46,564 bases of DNA from an uncultured Alphaproteobacteria bacterium (lineage in GTDB: Bacteria; Pseudomonadota; Alphaproteobacteria; Micavibrionales; CSBR16-224). Of the stretch, positions 1 to 9,359 are shown in pieces (position 1 is the first letter of the stretch; the number at the start of each line of letters is the position of its first letter). The stretch is taken from assembly GCA_937941575.1 (NCBI GenBank), contig CALDHH010000047.1, forward strand, positions 1 to 46,564, read 5' to 3'. A program made the translations under genes and the position numbers. The notes under the pieces are model-generated. The model had not been told where the DNA came from and ran no database searches. It saw only the letters and a list, made by a program, of their open reading frames with translations.

Positions 1-30
1 AAAGGGAGATAATTAAATTTATCTCCCTTT
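1..30 (-). terminator. Intrinsic terminator-like hairpin downstream of the ABC exporter gene
   Basis: aaagggagat-aattaaattt-atctcccttt: perfect 10-bp stem, 10-nt loop, 7 nt past the stop at 38. The sequence beyond the stem is outside the window. Confidence 0.7.
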
Positions 31-37
31 CTTAATA

Positions 38-1867
38 TTAAGCAACTTTAGTTTCAGTAAGTCCCATAACCTGTTTATCGAATAGCTCTTTATATTGACC
101 ATCTGCTATTTTGATAAGCTCACTATGAGTACCTTCTTCAATAATTTTACCCTTATCAAATACCAATATTCTATCGGCCTTTTGAATTGTTGATAATCTA
201 TGGGCGATCATGATTGTTGTGCGACCTTCCATCAAATTTTCAATGGCTTCTTGGATTAAGCTTTCAGTAATCGAATCTAGACTAGATGTTGCCTCATCTA
301 AGATTAATATTGGTTTATCTGCCAATATCGCCCTTGCGATTGCTACACGTTGTCGCTCTCCACCTGATAATTTTACTCCACGTTCACCAACCATTGTCTC
401 GTAACCTTCTGGTAAACTATCGATAAATAGAGATGCATTGGCAAGTTTTGCTGCTTGTTTGATTTCATCTAAACTTGCATCTTGTCTGCCATAGGCAATA
501 TTATCCGCCAAGCTTCTATGGAATAAAATCGGGTCTTGTGGAACGATTGACATTTCTTGACGCAGACTTGATTGCGTAACATCTGAAATATCTTGTCCAT
601 CCACAATAATTTGACCTTCATCAATATCATATAGGCGTTGTAATAATTTTACAAAAGTCGACTTACCTGAGCCTGAATGACCTACTAGACCTAGTTTTTC
701 ACCTGGTTTAATCTGCACAGATAAAGCATTATAAACTGCATCATGTTGGTTATCGTATTTAAAAGTAACATTATTAAACGCAATTCCACCTTTTGGTACA
801 ATTAAGTCTTTGGCATTTTCTTTATCAGAAATCCCAAGATCTTGGCTTGCAAATTCAACAACATCTTCCATTTCATTGATGGATTTTTGTAAATGTCTAA
901 TTTGCTGACCAATACCGCGAATGTAACCATATACCATAAAGTAACTAGACATTACGAAACTGAAATCACCAATTGTTGCTTTACCAATTGACCAATAATG
1001 AATAGCCAGCGAGAATACAACGAATAACATCACAGTTAACATCAAGCTTTGGATCATATCAGTATGAACACCACGCATCCATAATTGGTATATTGTTGTT
1101 CTCCATTTTGTTGTCGATTTTCTAACTGTCTTATCTTCTAATTCTTCTGAACCAAAAGCTTTCACAACTGAATTACAAGTAATTGTATCTGCTAATACTG
1201 CTCCCACTTTTGAATCCTGATCTACGAATTCACGGTTTTTTGGTGCAACATAATGGATTGCCAATAATGTGCTAACCACAATATATACAATTGAAGTTAC
1301 CAAGAATACTAATCCCATTACTGGCCAATGTAGTGCTTGTAAAATTGTAATACCAGTTACCACCATTAAAGCAGGGAAAAGTCCCATATATAATGTATCA
1401 CCAAAAGCATCAAACGCCCATTTACCACGAGTAATCTTACGAATAGTTGATCCAGCAAAGCTGTTTGCATGCCAATCGGTACTGAAACGAGATACTTTAT
1501 AAATACCATCATTTACAATTTTCTTCATAATATCACAGGCCATATTTGCCCAGAAATACAATCCAGCAACCCTTAATAAATGGTGCATTAGTGATAATCC
1601 AGCAAACATAGCAACCGCCCATAATGCGGCTTCTTTACCAGTAACTCCACCCGTTGCAAGACCATCAACAATTTTCCCTGAATAAACAGGAATTGCAATA
1701 TCCATCAATGTTGCCAAACACATAAATACAGTTGCAGATGCTAAATGTATTGGATGTTTTCGCCAATGTGCCCAAGAGAAAGCAAAAATATCTCTTACTT
1801 TCAAATTTCTTAATTTTGTTTTTTGTTTTTCTTCCATTTTACTTTCCAAGTCATGGTTATTAGCCAT
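38..1867 (-). CDS. ABC transporter, fused permease/ATP-binding protein (exporter type)
   Basis: N-terminal TM region; Walker A GHSGSGKST, signature LSGGERQRVAIARA, Walker B ILILDEATSSLD, H-loop IAHRLST. Confidence 0.93.
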   Translation of the reverse strand: MANNHDLESKMEEKQKTKLRNLKVRDIFAFSWAHWRKHPIHLASATVFMCLATLMDIAIPVYSGKIVDGLATGGVTGKEAALWAVAMFAGLSLMHHLLRVAGLYFWANMACDIMKKIVNDGIYKVSRFSTDWHANSFAGSTIRKITRGKWAFDAFGDTLYMGLFPALMVVTGITILQALHWPVMGLVFLVTSIVYIVVSTLLAIHYVAPKNREFVDQDSKVGAVLADTITCNSVVKAFGSEELEDKTVRKSTTKWRTTIYQLWMRGVHTDMIQSLMLTVMLFVVFSLAIHYWSIGKATIGDFSFVMSSYFMVYGYIRGIGQQIRHLQKSINEMEDVVEFASQDLGISDKENAKDLIVPKGGIAFNNVTFKYDNQHDAVYNALSVQIKPGEKLGLVGHSGSGKSTFVKLLQRLYDIDEGQIIVDGQDISDVTQSSLRQEMSIVPQDPILFHRSLADNIAYGRQDASLDEIKQAAKLANASLFIDSLPEGYETMVGERGVKLSGGERQRVAIARAILADKPILILDEATSSLDSITESLIQEAIENLMEGRTTIMIAHRLSTIQKADRILVFDKGKIIEEGTHSELIKIADGQYKELFDKQVMGLTETKVA

Positions 1868-1976
1868 TAACTTGCCATCGATATTAAATTAATAAATTTA
1901 ATCAGCATGGTTTCACACTGAGAAATTATTTGTTTCTCAAGTTATAAAAGCATATTTTTCAAAGAGTTGTTTAAAT

Positions 1977-2013
1977 AATTTGCCCAATAACTTAAATTTT
2001 ACCTGGGCAAATT
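1977..2013. other. Inverted repeat (10-bp stem) in the leader of the ABC exporter gene
   Basis: aatttgccca (1977-1986) / tgggcaaatt (2004-2013), perfect; no clear T-tract on the minus strand. Confidence 0.6.
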
Positions 2014-2024
2014 TATGTATCATT

Positions 2025-2081
2025 TCAGATATAAATACCCAGGGAGTTATTTCTTATAATTTTTTTGACTGTAAGTTTCAT
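2025..2081 (-). CDS. Candidate 18-aa small ORF / leader peptide MKLTVKKIIRNNSLGIYI
   Basis: ATG at 2081, stop TGA at 2025-2027; strong SD AGGGAG (2091-2096) 9 nt upstream of the ATG. Below the length cutoff of the ORF track. Confidence 0.4.
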   Translation of the reverse strand: MKLTVKKIIRNNSLGIYI

Positions 2082-2192
2082 ATTCTTATACTCCCTATTG
2101 TTTAATGATTAATATCAAGACGCAAATTTATGCATCACATTTCAATTATGCTTACATAAAGTTTTAATTTACGCAAATAGTTTTTTAAGTTT

Positions 2193-2885
2193 TTATTTTA
2201 CAAATTCATAAAATCTATAAATATCAGTAAGATCAGATATGATATCACTATGTTTCTTTTCAGTCTCTGGATGACTACCCCATTTGCTAATCTGATATAT
2301 CTCATCTAAAAAAGCAGCTTTGAAACCTTGTTCAACATCCATCTGATTCTCTAATATTGCCAAAGAAATTACGATCGAACCCAAAATTGGAACTGCGGCT
2401 TGAATGCTGGCTAATTGATATTTATCTAAATCTGCCATTACCTCTTTAAACTTATTCAAAGTATCATCTGATTGCTCTATATAATTGATACCATTGGTCA
2501 ATTCCAACTTAATATTATATCTATCCTGCACCCAATCAATTAATGGTTGCCATTCTTTTTTCTCAATTGGATAGATATCATCGCCCTCTTCCGCAAAATA
2601 ACAAACTAAATCAGATTTTGAATATTCTAAAACTTGCTTAATATATTCTGATGGATCAATTTCTATCTTATCAATTACTGTATTTAATAATTGGAACAAA
2701 GGCATTGATGCAGGGATTATTTTATCCTCTTGTTTTTCCCATTCCGCTTTTATTGCCTCTGCTAAGTCTAAGCTTGGGATCAATAATCTTTTCTGCAGCG
2801 GCGTTTTAACTTCCTTATCATCAAGTAATAAAGAATAGCCACCATCAATCTCTTTAAGAGAAACTATTTTATAAAATTTATTCAT
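2193..2885 (-). CDS. ATP12-family F1-ATPase assembly chaperone
   Basis: N-terminal FYK..S......Y.LLLDDK.VKTP and PL.QLLNTVIDKI motifs typical of bacterial ATP12 proteins. Confidence 0.85.
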   Translation of the reverse strand: MNKFYKIVSLKEIDGGYSLLLDDKEVKTPLQKRLLIPSLDLAEAIKAEWEKQEDKIIPASMPLFQLLNTVIDKIEIDPSEYIKQVLEYSKSDLVCYFAEEGDDIYPIEKKEWQPLIDWVQDRYNIKLELTNGINYIEQSDDTLNKFKEVMADLDKYQLASIQAAVPILGSIVISLAILENQMDVEQGFKAAFLDEIYQISKWGSHPETEKKHSDIISDLTDIYRFYEFVK

Positions 2886-3942
2886 GAATCATCTTCTTTA
2901 TTAATTTAGCACAAGAGTTATTACTGCCTGAATTTGTTGTTATTTTTGATCTTGGATTTAACCTTTGTATAGCAAAATTCTGTAATCTTCTTTTTAAATC
3001 TTCCCGATCAGCAGATATTTTTATATTATTCAAATCACCAGATAGCTTAATTGCAGTGGTTAAATTGCTATTATCTTTTGGATTAGGAGTTAGTTTTAAA
3101 TCCATATAATTTCTAACCAAATTAATTTGACCTTCACCATCAATGCTAAGACTATCACTATCAATGAAAATATCTTTTGAATTTGCAATACCTTTATCAA
3201 TAGCAAAATTAACAATTAGGCACTTAACTTTAGTTTTATCTTCGTTAAGCCTTAAAATATTTCTTATAACTGGATTGATATTAGCAATATTTAAATTACC
3301 TATTCCACCAATAATCTTAAAATCTCCATCTAAGCTATTGATAAAATTATTTGATTTAGAATTAAGGTTTATTTTTATATCGGCATTACCAGATGCATTC
3401 TTAATTAAACTGATATATTCAGCATCTTTTATTTGGGCTTTTAATTTAAAATCCCCATTTTGTATAGAGCCAGTTCCAGATAGTTTACCGCCCAATATAT
3501 CACCATTAATATCATCAAAAACAATGTTATTTTTCTGATAGTTAAACGGTATATTTAATCTTTTAAGCTCAATATTCTGATTGCCGAAATCTAATAAATC
3601 AACTTCACCATTTACCGTCCCTTTGCTCAAAGTCTTTAGTGATAGAGCTGAGATAGTTAACCCAAGCTCTGAGATATAGAACAGGTTTTTATCAGCAGAG
3701 ATATCCGAGACATTTACATCATTTAAGATAATAGCAGGATTGATAAATTTAGTTTTAAACTCTATATCACCAAGTATTTTTACATCTTTATTTATTATGC
3801 CACTGATTTTAGCTTCTAGATCTGGTTTATATTTATTAAAATCAAATAAGAAAGCGAGATAGGCACAAATAGCGATGATAATTATAGCTACGATTACAAT
3901 CAACCATATTATTTTTTTGAATAAAGACTTAATAAAATTCAT
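2878..3942 (-). CDS. AsmA-like family membrane-anchored protein
   Basis: N-terminal TM helix followed by FDFNKYKPDLEAKISGIINKDVKILGDIEFK, characteristic of AsmA N-termini; overlaps the ATP12 gene by 8 nt. Confidence 0.75.
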   Translation of the reverse strand: MNFIKSLFKKIIWLIVIVAIIIIAICAYLAFLFDFNKYKPDLEAKISGIINKDVKILGDIEFKTKFINPAIILNDVNVSDISADKNLFYISELGLTISALSLKTLSKGTVNGEVDLLDFGNQNIELKRLNIPFNYQKNNIVFDDINGDILGGKLSGTGSIQNGDFKLKAQIKDAEYISLIKNASGNADIKINLNSKSNNFINSLDGDFKIIGGIGNLNIANINPVIRNILRLNEDKTKVKCLIVNFAIDKGIANSKDIFIDSDSLSIDGEGQINLVRNYMDLKLTPNPKDNSNLTTAIKLSGDLNNIKISADREDLKRRLQNFAIQRLNPRSKITTNSGSNNSCAKLIKKMIHE

Positions 3943-3944
3943 AC

Positions 3945-4952
3945 TTAAATATTCTCAAAAGGATCAATATTATTATTATAATCAAAGCCTAGTGTTTTAT
4001 AACTATGTAGCATTTCACTTGGTAGATCAGCTGTAATATCAATAAAATGATTATTCTTACCTGATGGATGTGGGATTACTAAACGTCTAGCATGTAGATG
4101 CATTTTATCGTTAATTGCATCTTCCATGCCATCAAGCCTTGCTTCATGACGGCCATATTTAAAATCTCCCAATATCGGAGTATCAATTAAATTTGCATGT
4201 ACTCTAATTTGATGGGTACGCCCAGTTATTGGCCAAAAGGCTACGAATGCTGCCGATTTACCCAGTTTTTCTAATACTGCATAACAAGTTTTTGCGTATT
4301 TACCACCTTCTTCTCTGGTAACCATCATTCTTTCACCATCGAATAATTGTGCTTTGACAAGTGGAGCATCAACATAGCCTTCCATCAGCTCTGGAACTCC
4401 AACCGTAATCGCCCAATAATATTTTCGAACATCTTTTGATTTAAAAGCTGCATTTAAAAACCTTGCTGATTTTGGGTTTTTGGCAATTAATAATACACCT
4501 GATGTATCTTTGTCTAATCTATGGACTAATTTTGGCTTCTCAGCATTCTTTCTAACTAAACCTGACAACATATCATCTATACAGATTTTAACCTTGCTAC
4601 CGCCTTGTACAGGCATGTCTTGCGGTTTATTAAGCACGAATACATCATCATCTTCATAAATAACCAATGACTTAATAAATTCAACTTGCTCTTTATCTAA
4701 AATAATTGCTGGTTTTGGTCTCTTTTTATCTTCTGGTTTTGGTTCTCTATATGGTGGAACACGGATTTCATCATCCAAGTTAACTCTTACATTTGATTTA
4801 GTCTTTTTGCCGTTAAGCTTGATATTACCTTTACGCAGCAGTTTTTCCAATTGTGAATGTTTTAGGTCAGGAATGTTATTTTTAAACCATCTATCGACTC
4901 TTATTCCTTCATCATCTTCTGAGACTTTATGAAATTCAACTTTATCTGACAT
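3945..4952 (-). CDS. rluC: RluC/RluD-family 23S rRNA pseudouridine synthase
   Basis: N-terminal S4 domain; catalytic motif HRLDKDTSGVLLIAK; GRTHQIRVH. Confidence 0.9.
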   Translation of the reverse strand: MSDKVEFHKVSEDDEGIRVDRWFKNNIPDLKHSQLEKLLRKGNIKLNGKKTKSNVRVNLDDEIRVPPYREPKPEDKKRPKPAIILDKEQVEFIKSLVIYEDDDVFVLNKPQDMPVQGGSKVKICIDDMLSGLVRKNAEKPKLVHRLDKDTSGVLLIAKNPKSARFLNAAFKSKDVRKYYWAITVGVPELMEGYVDAPLVKAQLFDGERMMVTREEGGKYAKTCYAVLEKLGKSAAFVAFWPITGRTHQIRVHANLIDTPILGDFKYGRHEARLDGMEDAINDKMHLHARRLVIPHPSGKNNHFIDITADLPSEMLHSYKTLGFDYNNNIDPFENI

Positions 4953-5330
4953 CTAAGCTACCAATCCTTTTATAATTTGAATTCCAATGAATACAGCAGA
5001 AATCGATAAAATAACAGAAAATAATACGTATGATCCTGCTCCTATATAATTATTTCGCTCAATTAAGGTAATTGCATCCAAGGAGAATGCAGAGAAAGTA
5101 GTGAACCCACCTAATAAGCCAGTAATTACAAATGCTTTTATCTCTGGGCTAGGGCTATAATAATGTGAAAAAAAGCCAATCAAAAAACCCATTACCAATG
5201 ATCCTAATATATTTACAGTAATCGTGGCATAGGGAAATCCATGTCCCATCAAGCTTGTAATTAAACTAGATAAGCCAAATCTTGAAACTGCCCCTATTGC
5301 TCCACCACATGCGATATATAAAATAATCAT
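4953..5330 (-). CDS. crcB: CrcB/Fluc fluoride channel
   Basis: GGAIGAVSRFGLS, GSLVMGFLIGF, GLLGGFTTFSAFSLD motifs, four TM segments. Confidence 0.93.
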   Translation of the reverse strand: MIILYIACGGAIGAVSRFGLSSLITSLMGHGFPYATITVNILGSLVMGFLIGFFSHYYSPSPEIKAFVITGLLGGFTTFSAFSLDAITLIERNNYIGAGSYVLFSVILSISAVFIGIQIIKGLVA

Positions 5331-5341
5331 TTATTCTTCAA

Positions 5342-5911
5342 TCAAATAAGCATAATAAATGGTGAGAATATAATACCAAGTAAGAATATCAATGAAACTA
5401 TTGCAATAGCCATATTAATAAAAGCATAAAAAATTGAATAACCTTGCGCTTCTGCCATTATATTTAATGAAAGATATAATGCATAAGCACCAAGCAATAA
5501 CACAATAAATTCAAACTCTTTCAAAGAAGGACTCAAAATAAAGAAAATTGATACTAGATTTACAAAGATAAATGGATATGAAGACCATGCAATTGCTGAG
5601 CGGACAGTAGTTACATCATTTATTCCATTAAAGAAATCACCCGACCACCTAATTAAACTTGTATAGGAATAATATAGGGCCATAGATAAAGCAAAACCAA
5701 GTGCAATAGATGTTGCAATTAATATCACAATATTTTCAGCCTGACTTATATCAAAATAACGCAGTAAGATATTTAGAACAGTCAAAAATGATGCAATGAT
5801 TATTAATTCAATTGCATAAATTTCTTTATCACCATCCAAAATCACCCGCATAGTTTCGCGTGGTTTTTGGAGCATTAATTTAAACGGGTTAAATTCTTGG
5901 TTATTTTGCAT
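5342..5911 (-). CDS. Yip1-family integral membrane protein (start revised to the MQNNQEFNPF Met)
   Basis: Multi-TM; NPFKLMLQKPRETMRVILD. ATG at 5911 is preceded by AAAGGA, whereas the ORF-track start at 5932 is 7 codons further upstream. Confidence 0.65.
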   Translation of the reverse strand: MQNNQEFNPFKLMLQKPRETMRVILDGDKEIYAIELIIIASFLTVLNILLRYFDISQAENIVILIATSIALGFALSMALYYSYTSLIRWSGDFFNGINDVTTVRSAIAWSSYPFIFVNLVSIFFILSPSLKEFEFIVLLLGAYALYLSLNIMAEAQGYSIFYAFINMAIAIVSLIFLLGIIFSPFIMLI

Positions 5912-5985
5912 TGAAATTCCTTTATATATCACCTTAAAAATACTTGAAATTAAGCTTTATTACAAATTATAAATAAACTATACCA

Positions 5986-6579
5986 TCAAACACCTGATGC
6001 TATTTTAACTACTAATGCAAATACCGTTATTGCTGTAAAAATAGCCATAACCACCACGGTTACCGCTGATGTTAAATTTCCAAGTGCTTTCCACGCTGAA
6101 AGCCCTTGAGCCTCAGCCAATAGTTTAGTGTTGTTTACTATTAAAAATATTATAAATAATATAATAATAATCTGCTTGATAATAATAAAAAAATCATCCT
6201 CAATAATTATAAAATCACCTAAAAAAGTAAAAATTAATAATATAGTTGCTAGGAATGAGGACCAAGCAACATAGCACCTGATATCATCTAGCTCCCCACG
6301 TCCATCAAATAATTTCCCTGTCCATTTTATTAACATTGGGAATAGGTAGTAGATAAAAACATATAAACTAATCAAAGAGGCTAGAGCAAATCCTATTATA
6401 TAAATTAAACTAAAAGAAGAGTTATCAATAATAAAATCAATAATATCAATTATTGAGCTAAATATTACATATGTTATTATAAATAATTGAACATTTGCGT
6501 ATTTATCATTATCTAATATTGCGCGCATTGTTGCTCTTGGCTTTAGCCAAATATCCCTAAACGGATTAATTTTTAACAT
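5986..6579 (-). CDS. Yip1-family integral membrane protein (paralog of the downstream gene)
   Basis: Multi-TM; NPFRDIWLKPRATMRAILD shared with the 5342-5911 product. Confidence 0.65.
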   Translation of the reverse strand: MLKINPFRDIWLKPRATMRAILDNDKYANVQLFIITYVIFSSIIDIIDFIIDNSSFSLIYIIGFALASLISLYVFIYYLFPMLIKWTGKLFDGRGELDDIRCYVAWSSFLATILLIFTFLGDFIIIEDDFFIIIKQIIIILFIIFLIVNNTKLLAEAQGLSAWKALGNLTSAVTVVVMAIFTAITVFALVVKIASGV

Positions 6580-6589
6580 TTAACTCTCC

Positions 6590-7891
6590 TTAATTAACAT
6601 CTTTTCTAAGTTTTTCCCAATATTTCAAACGTTTACTTATTTCTCTTTCAAAGCCACGTTCTACTGGTTTATAAAATTTCTGGCGCTCTATCTCATCTGG
6701 GAAGTAATTTTGTCCTGAGAAGCTATTTTCTAAATCTGGATCATATTGATAACCATCTCCATAGCCAATATCTTGCATCATTGCGGTTGGAGCATTTAAA
6801 ATACGTTTGGGTGGCATTAATGATCCCGTTTTATCTGCCATATCCATTGATGCTTTAAATGCAACATAGGCGGAGATTGATTTTGGTGCAGTTGCCAAAT
6901 ACACAACTGCATTAGCAAGTGCCAATTCCCCTTCTGGACTTCCGAGTCTTTCATAAGCCTGCCAAGCATTATTAGCGATTGTTAAAGCATTTGGATCAGC
7001 AAGACAGATATCTTCAACTGCCATTCTAACTAATCTTCTAGCAATAAAATTAGGATCTTCACCGCCTTTTAACATTCTAGCAAACCAATATAAAGCAGCA
7101 TCAGGATCAGATCCACGCACGGATTTATGCAAGGCCGAGATCAAATTATAATGACCATCATCGCCTTTATCATAAATTGGGCTACGTTTTTGTAATATCT
7201 CTGATAATTCTGCTCTATTCAGAACCTTACCATCAGCGAAATTATATATTTGCTCAATCATAGTCAATAAATAACGTCCATCACCATCAGCCATAGCTTT
7301 CAATGCTATCTTCGCATTTTCGTTCAATGGTAATTCTGCTTCCAATTCCGTCTCTGCCCTTAAAATCAAATTATCCAAAGCTTTATCATCAAGCCTGTTT
7401 AAAACCATGACCTGACAACGCGATAGTAATGCTGAATTTAATTCAAAAGATGGGTTTTCAGTAGTCGCACCGATTAATATAATCGTGCCATCTTCGACAT
7501 ATGGCAGGAAAGCATCTTGTTGAGATTTATTAAAACGATGAATTTCATCTACAAATAATAAAGTACCCATTCCAGTTTGTTTTTTAAGCTTAGCAGTTTC
7601 AAATATCTTACGTAGATCAGCAACCCCAGAGAATATAGCAGATAAAGGTACAAAATCTAAATCAGTATAATTAGCAAGTAATCTTGCAATAGTAGTCTTG
7701 CCACATCCAGGTGGCCCCCATAATATCATCGAAGATATCTTACCAATTTTTATCATTTTGGATATCGAACCATTATCACCAATAAGCCTATCTTGCCCAA
7801 CCACATCTAAAATATCTTTCGGGCGCAATCTATCGGCCAGCGGTCTGGTTTTATTACTCTCTAAACTAGCATTCTCGAATAGGGTTTCCAT
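6590..7891 (-). CDS. rarA: RarA/MgsA replication-associated recombination AAA+ ATPase
   Basis: [15 protein letters not shown], Walker [27 protein letters not shown]-terminal NYFPDEI.RQKFY. Confidence 0.95.
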   Translation of the reverse strand: METLFENASLESNKTRPLADRLRPKDILDVVGQDRLIGDNGSISKMIKIGKISSMILWGPPGCGKTTIARLLANYTDLDFVPLSAIFSGVADLRKIFETAKLKKQTGMGTLLFVDEIHRFNKSQQDAFLPYVEDGTIILIGATTENPSFELNSALLSRCQVMVLNRLDDKALDNLILRAETELEAELPLNENAKIALKAMADGDGRYLLTMIEQIYNFADGKVLNRAELSEILQKRSPIYDKGDDGHYNLISALHKSVRGSDPDAALYWFARMLKGGEDPNFIARRLVRMAVEDICLADPNALTIANNAWQAYERLGSPEGELALANAVVYLATAPKSISAYVAFKASMDMADKTGSLMPPKRILNAPTAMMQDIGYGDGYQYDPDLENSFSGQNYFPDEIERQKFYKPVERGFEREISKRLKYWEKLRKDVN

Positions 7892-9282
7892 TATCTAATC
7901 ACCACAGAAATTACCTGCCCATTTCTTAAAATTTTAATTTGCCAAGAATTGGCATTTTTAGATAATATCTCTTTTAGCTGCTTAACCTCAATGATCTCAT
8001 TGCCATTAATTGATAGAATAATATCTGCAATCCTTAAGCCCATTCGGTTAAAACCTTCTATACCGATTACTGCAACACCGCTATCTTTATCAATTCCATC
8101 AATTTCATGGTTTAATGCTGGTGATATATTAGCGACAATCACATTATTAAATGGGTTATTGCCTGTGATCTTTGTTTCATCTTTTTTTGGAATCTCTGGT
8201 GCTTTCATAGATTTGAATGAAATATCCATAGTTTTAAACTTGCGCCAAATCTTAAAGTTAATCTGATTATCAATTCCAATCGTGGCCAATCTAAATTTTA
8301 ATCCTTCTGGACTTTCAATTTCATGTCCATTTACTGATAAGATAACATCGCTTGTTTTTAAACCAGCTTTATATGCAGGACCTTTTGGACTAACCTGTTT
8401 TACAAGCACTCCTTTGGTCCCTTTTAACCCAATAGATTTTGCAATATCTGATGATAGTCTTTGCCCTGACACGCCTGTCCAAGGGGTAATTAGCTTACTA
8501 TCTCCCATTTTTGCCGCATTTAAGACCGTTTTCACCATATTTGATGGTATTGCAAAGCCGATCCCAAGTGAGCCGCCTGATTTTGAAAATATGGCTGTAT
8601 TCACACCAACCAAACTTCCATCCATATCAATCAATGCTCCACCAGAATTACCGGGATTAATTGCAGCATCTGTCTGAATAAAGAAGTTAAAATCAGATAT
8701 ATCAATTGTCGATCTTGCCAAAGCAGAGACTATACCACTTGTAACCGTTTGCCCCACTCCAAATGGATTGCCGATTGCCAGAACTAAATCCCCGACTTCC
8801 AAATTATCGCTATCATTAATTTTTAAATAAGAGAATTTTTCACCTGATATTTTTAAAACTGCGAGATCAGTTTTCTTATCTATTAATATCTTAGTTGCTT
8901 TAAATTCACGGCCATCGGATAGAACAACCACTATTTCATCGGCATTGCCAATAACATGAGCATTACTAACAACGAAGCCATCTTCACTTAAAATAACTCC
9001 CGAGCCAAGTGAACTCTGCACCCTATCCTGCATTTGCCCAAAGCCTCGATTACCAAAAAACTGATTGAAAAAAGGGTCATTGAAAAATGGGTTAAATCTT
9101 TGTTTATTACCTTTGAAATTTGTTTTTATATAAATATTCACAACTGCTTTTGATGTCGCCTTTACCAATGGAGCAAAGGATAGCTTAATCTGTTCACGTG
9201 ATGTTGGAACTATCATATTATCAGCATAAGTAATGCTTGAAATTGACATTAATATACTAAAAACAATTAATAACTGTTTCAT
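7891..9282 (-). CDS. DegP/DegQ (Do)-like periplasmic serine protease
   Basis: Signal peptide MKQLLIVFSILMSISSITYA; triad motifs SNAHV, KTDLAVLK, GNSGGAL; two PDZ domains. Confidence 0.93.
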   Translation of the reverse strand: MKQLLIVFSILMSISSITYADNMIVPTSREQIKLSFAPLVKATSKAVVNIYIKTNFKGNKQRFNPFFNDPFFNQFFGNRGFGQMQDRVQSSLGSGVILSEDGFVVSNAHVIGNADEIVVVLSDGREFKATKILIDKKTDLAVLKISGEKFSYLKINDSDNLEVGDLVLAIGNPFGVGQTVTSGIVSALARSTIDISDFNFFIQTDAAINPGNSGGALIDMDGSLVGVNTAIFSKSGGSLGIGFAIPSNMVKTVLNAAKMGDSKLITPWTGVSGQRLSSDIAKSIGLKGTKGVLVKQVSPKGPAYKAGLKTSDVILSVNGHEIESPEGLKFRLATIGIDNQINFKIWRKFKTMDISFKSMKAPEIPKKDETKITGNNPFNNVIVANISPALNHEIDGIDKDSGVAVIGIEGFNRMGLRIADIILSINGNEIIEVKQLKEILSKNANSWQIKILRNGQVISVVIR

Positions 9283-9289
9283 AAAAAAA

Positions 9290-9318
9290 CCTCATAAAAT
9301 TTATATCTATTTATGAGG
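9290..9318 (-). promoter_or_regulatory. SD-sequestering / terminator-like hairpin immediately upstream of the degP-like start codon
   Basis: Minus strand CCTCATAAA-TAGATATAAAT-TTTATGAGG-TTTTTTT-ATG: perfect 9-bp stem; GAGG (SD) in the 3' arm, 7 nt from the ATG. Confidence 0.65.
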
Positions 9319-9359
9319 CATTTTATAAAAATTAAATTACTATTACAATCTATTTATCT

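Noticed and set aside
3143-3538. 131-aa plus-strand ORF inside the AsmA-like gene
   Set aside because: Antisense shadow ORF; low-complexity hydrophobic translation with no independent start signals.
5331-5341. Fluoride riboswitch for crcB
   Set aside because: Only 11 bp separate crcB from the upstream gene; no room for a crcB motif RNA.
7949-8677. Plus-strand ORFs (105 and 131 aa) opposite the degP-like gene
   Set aside because: Fully antisense to a well-supported CDS; composition follows the reverse complement of its codons.
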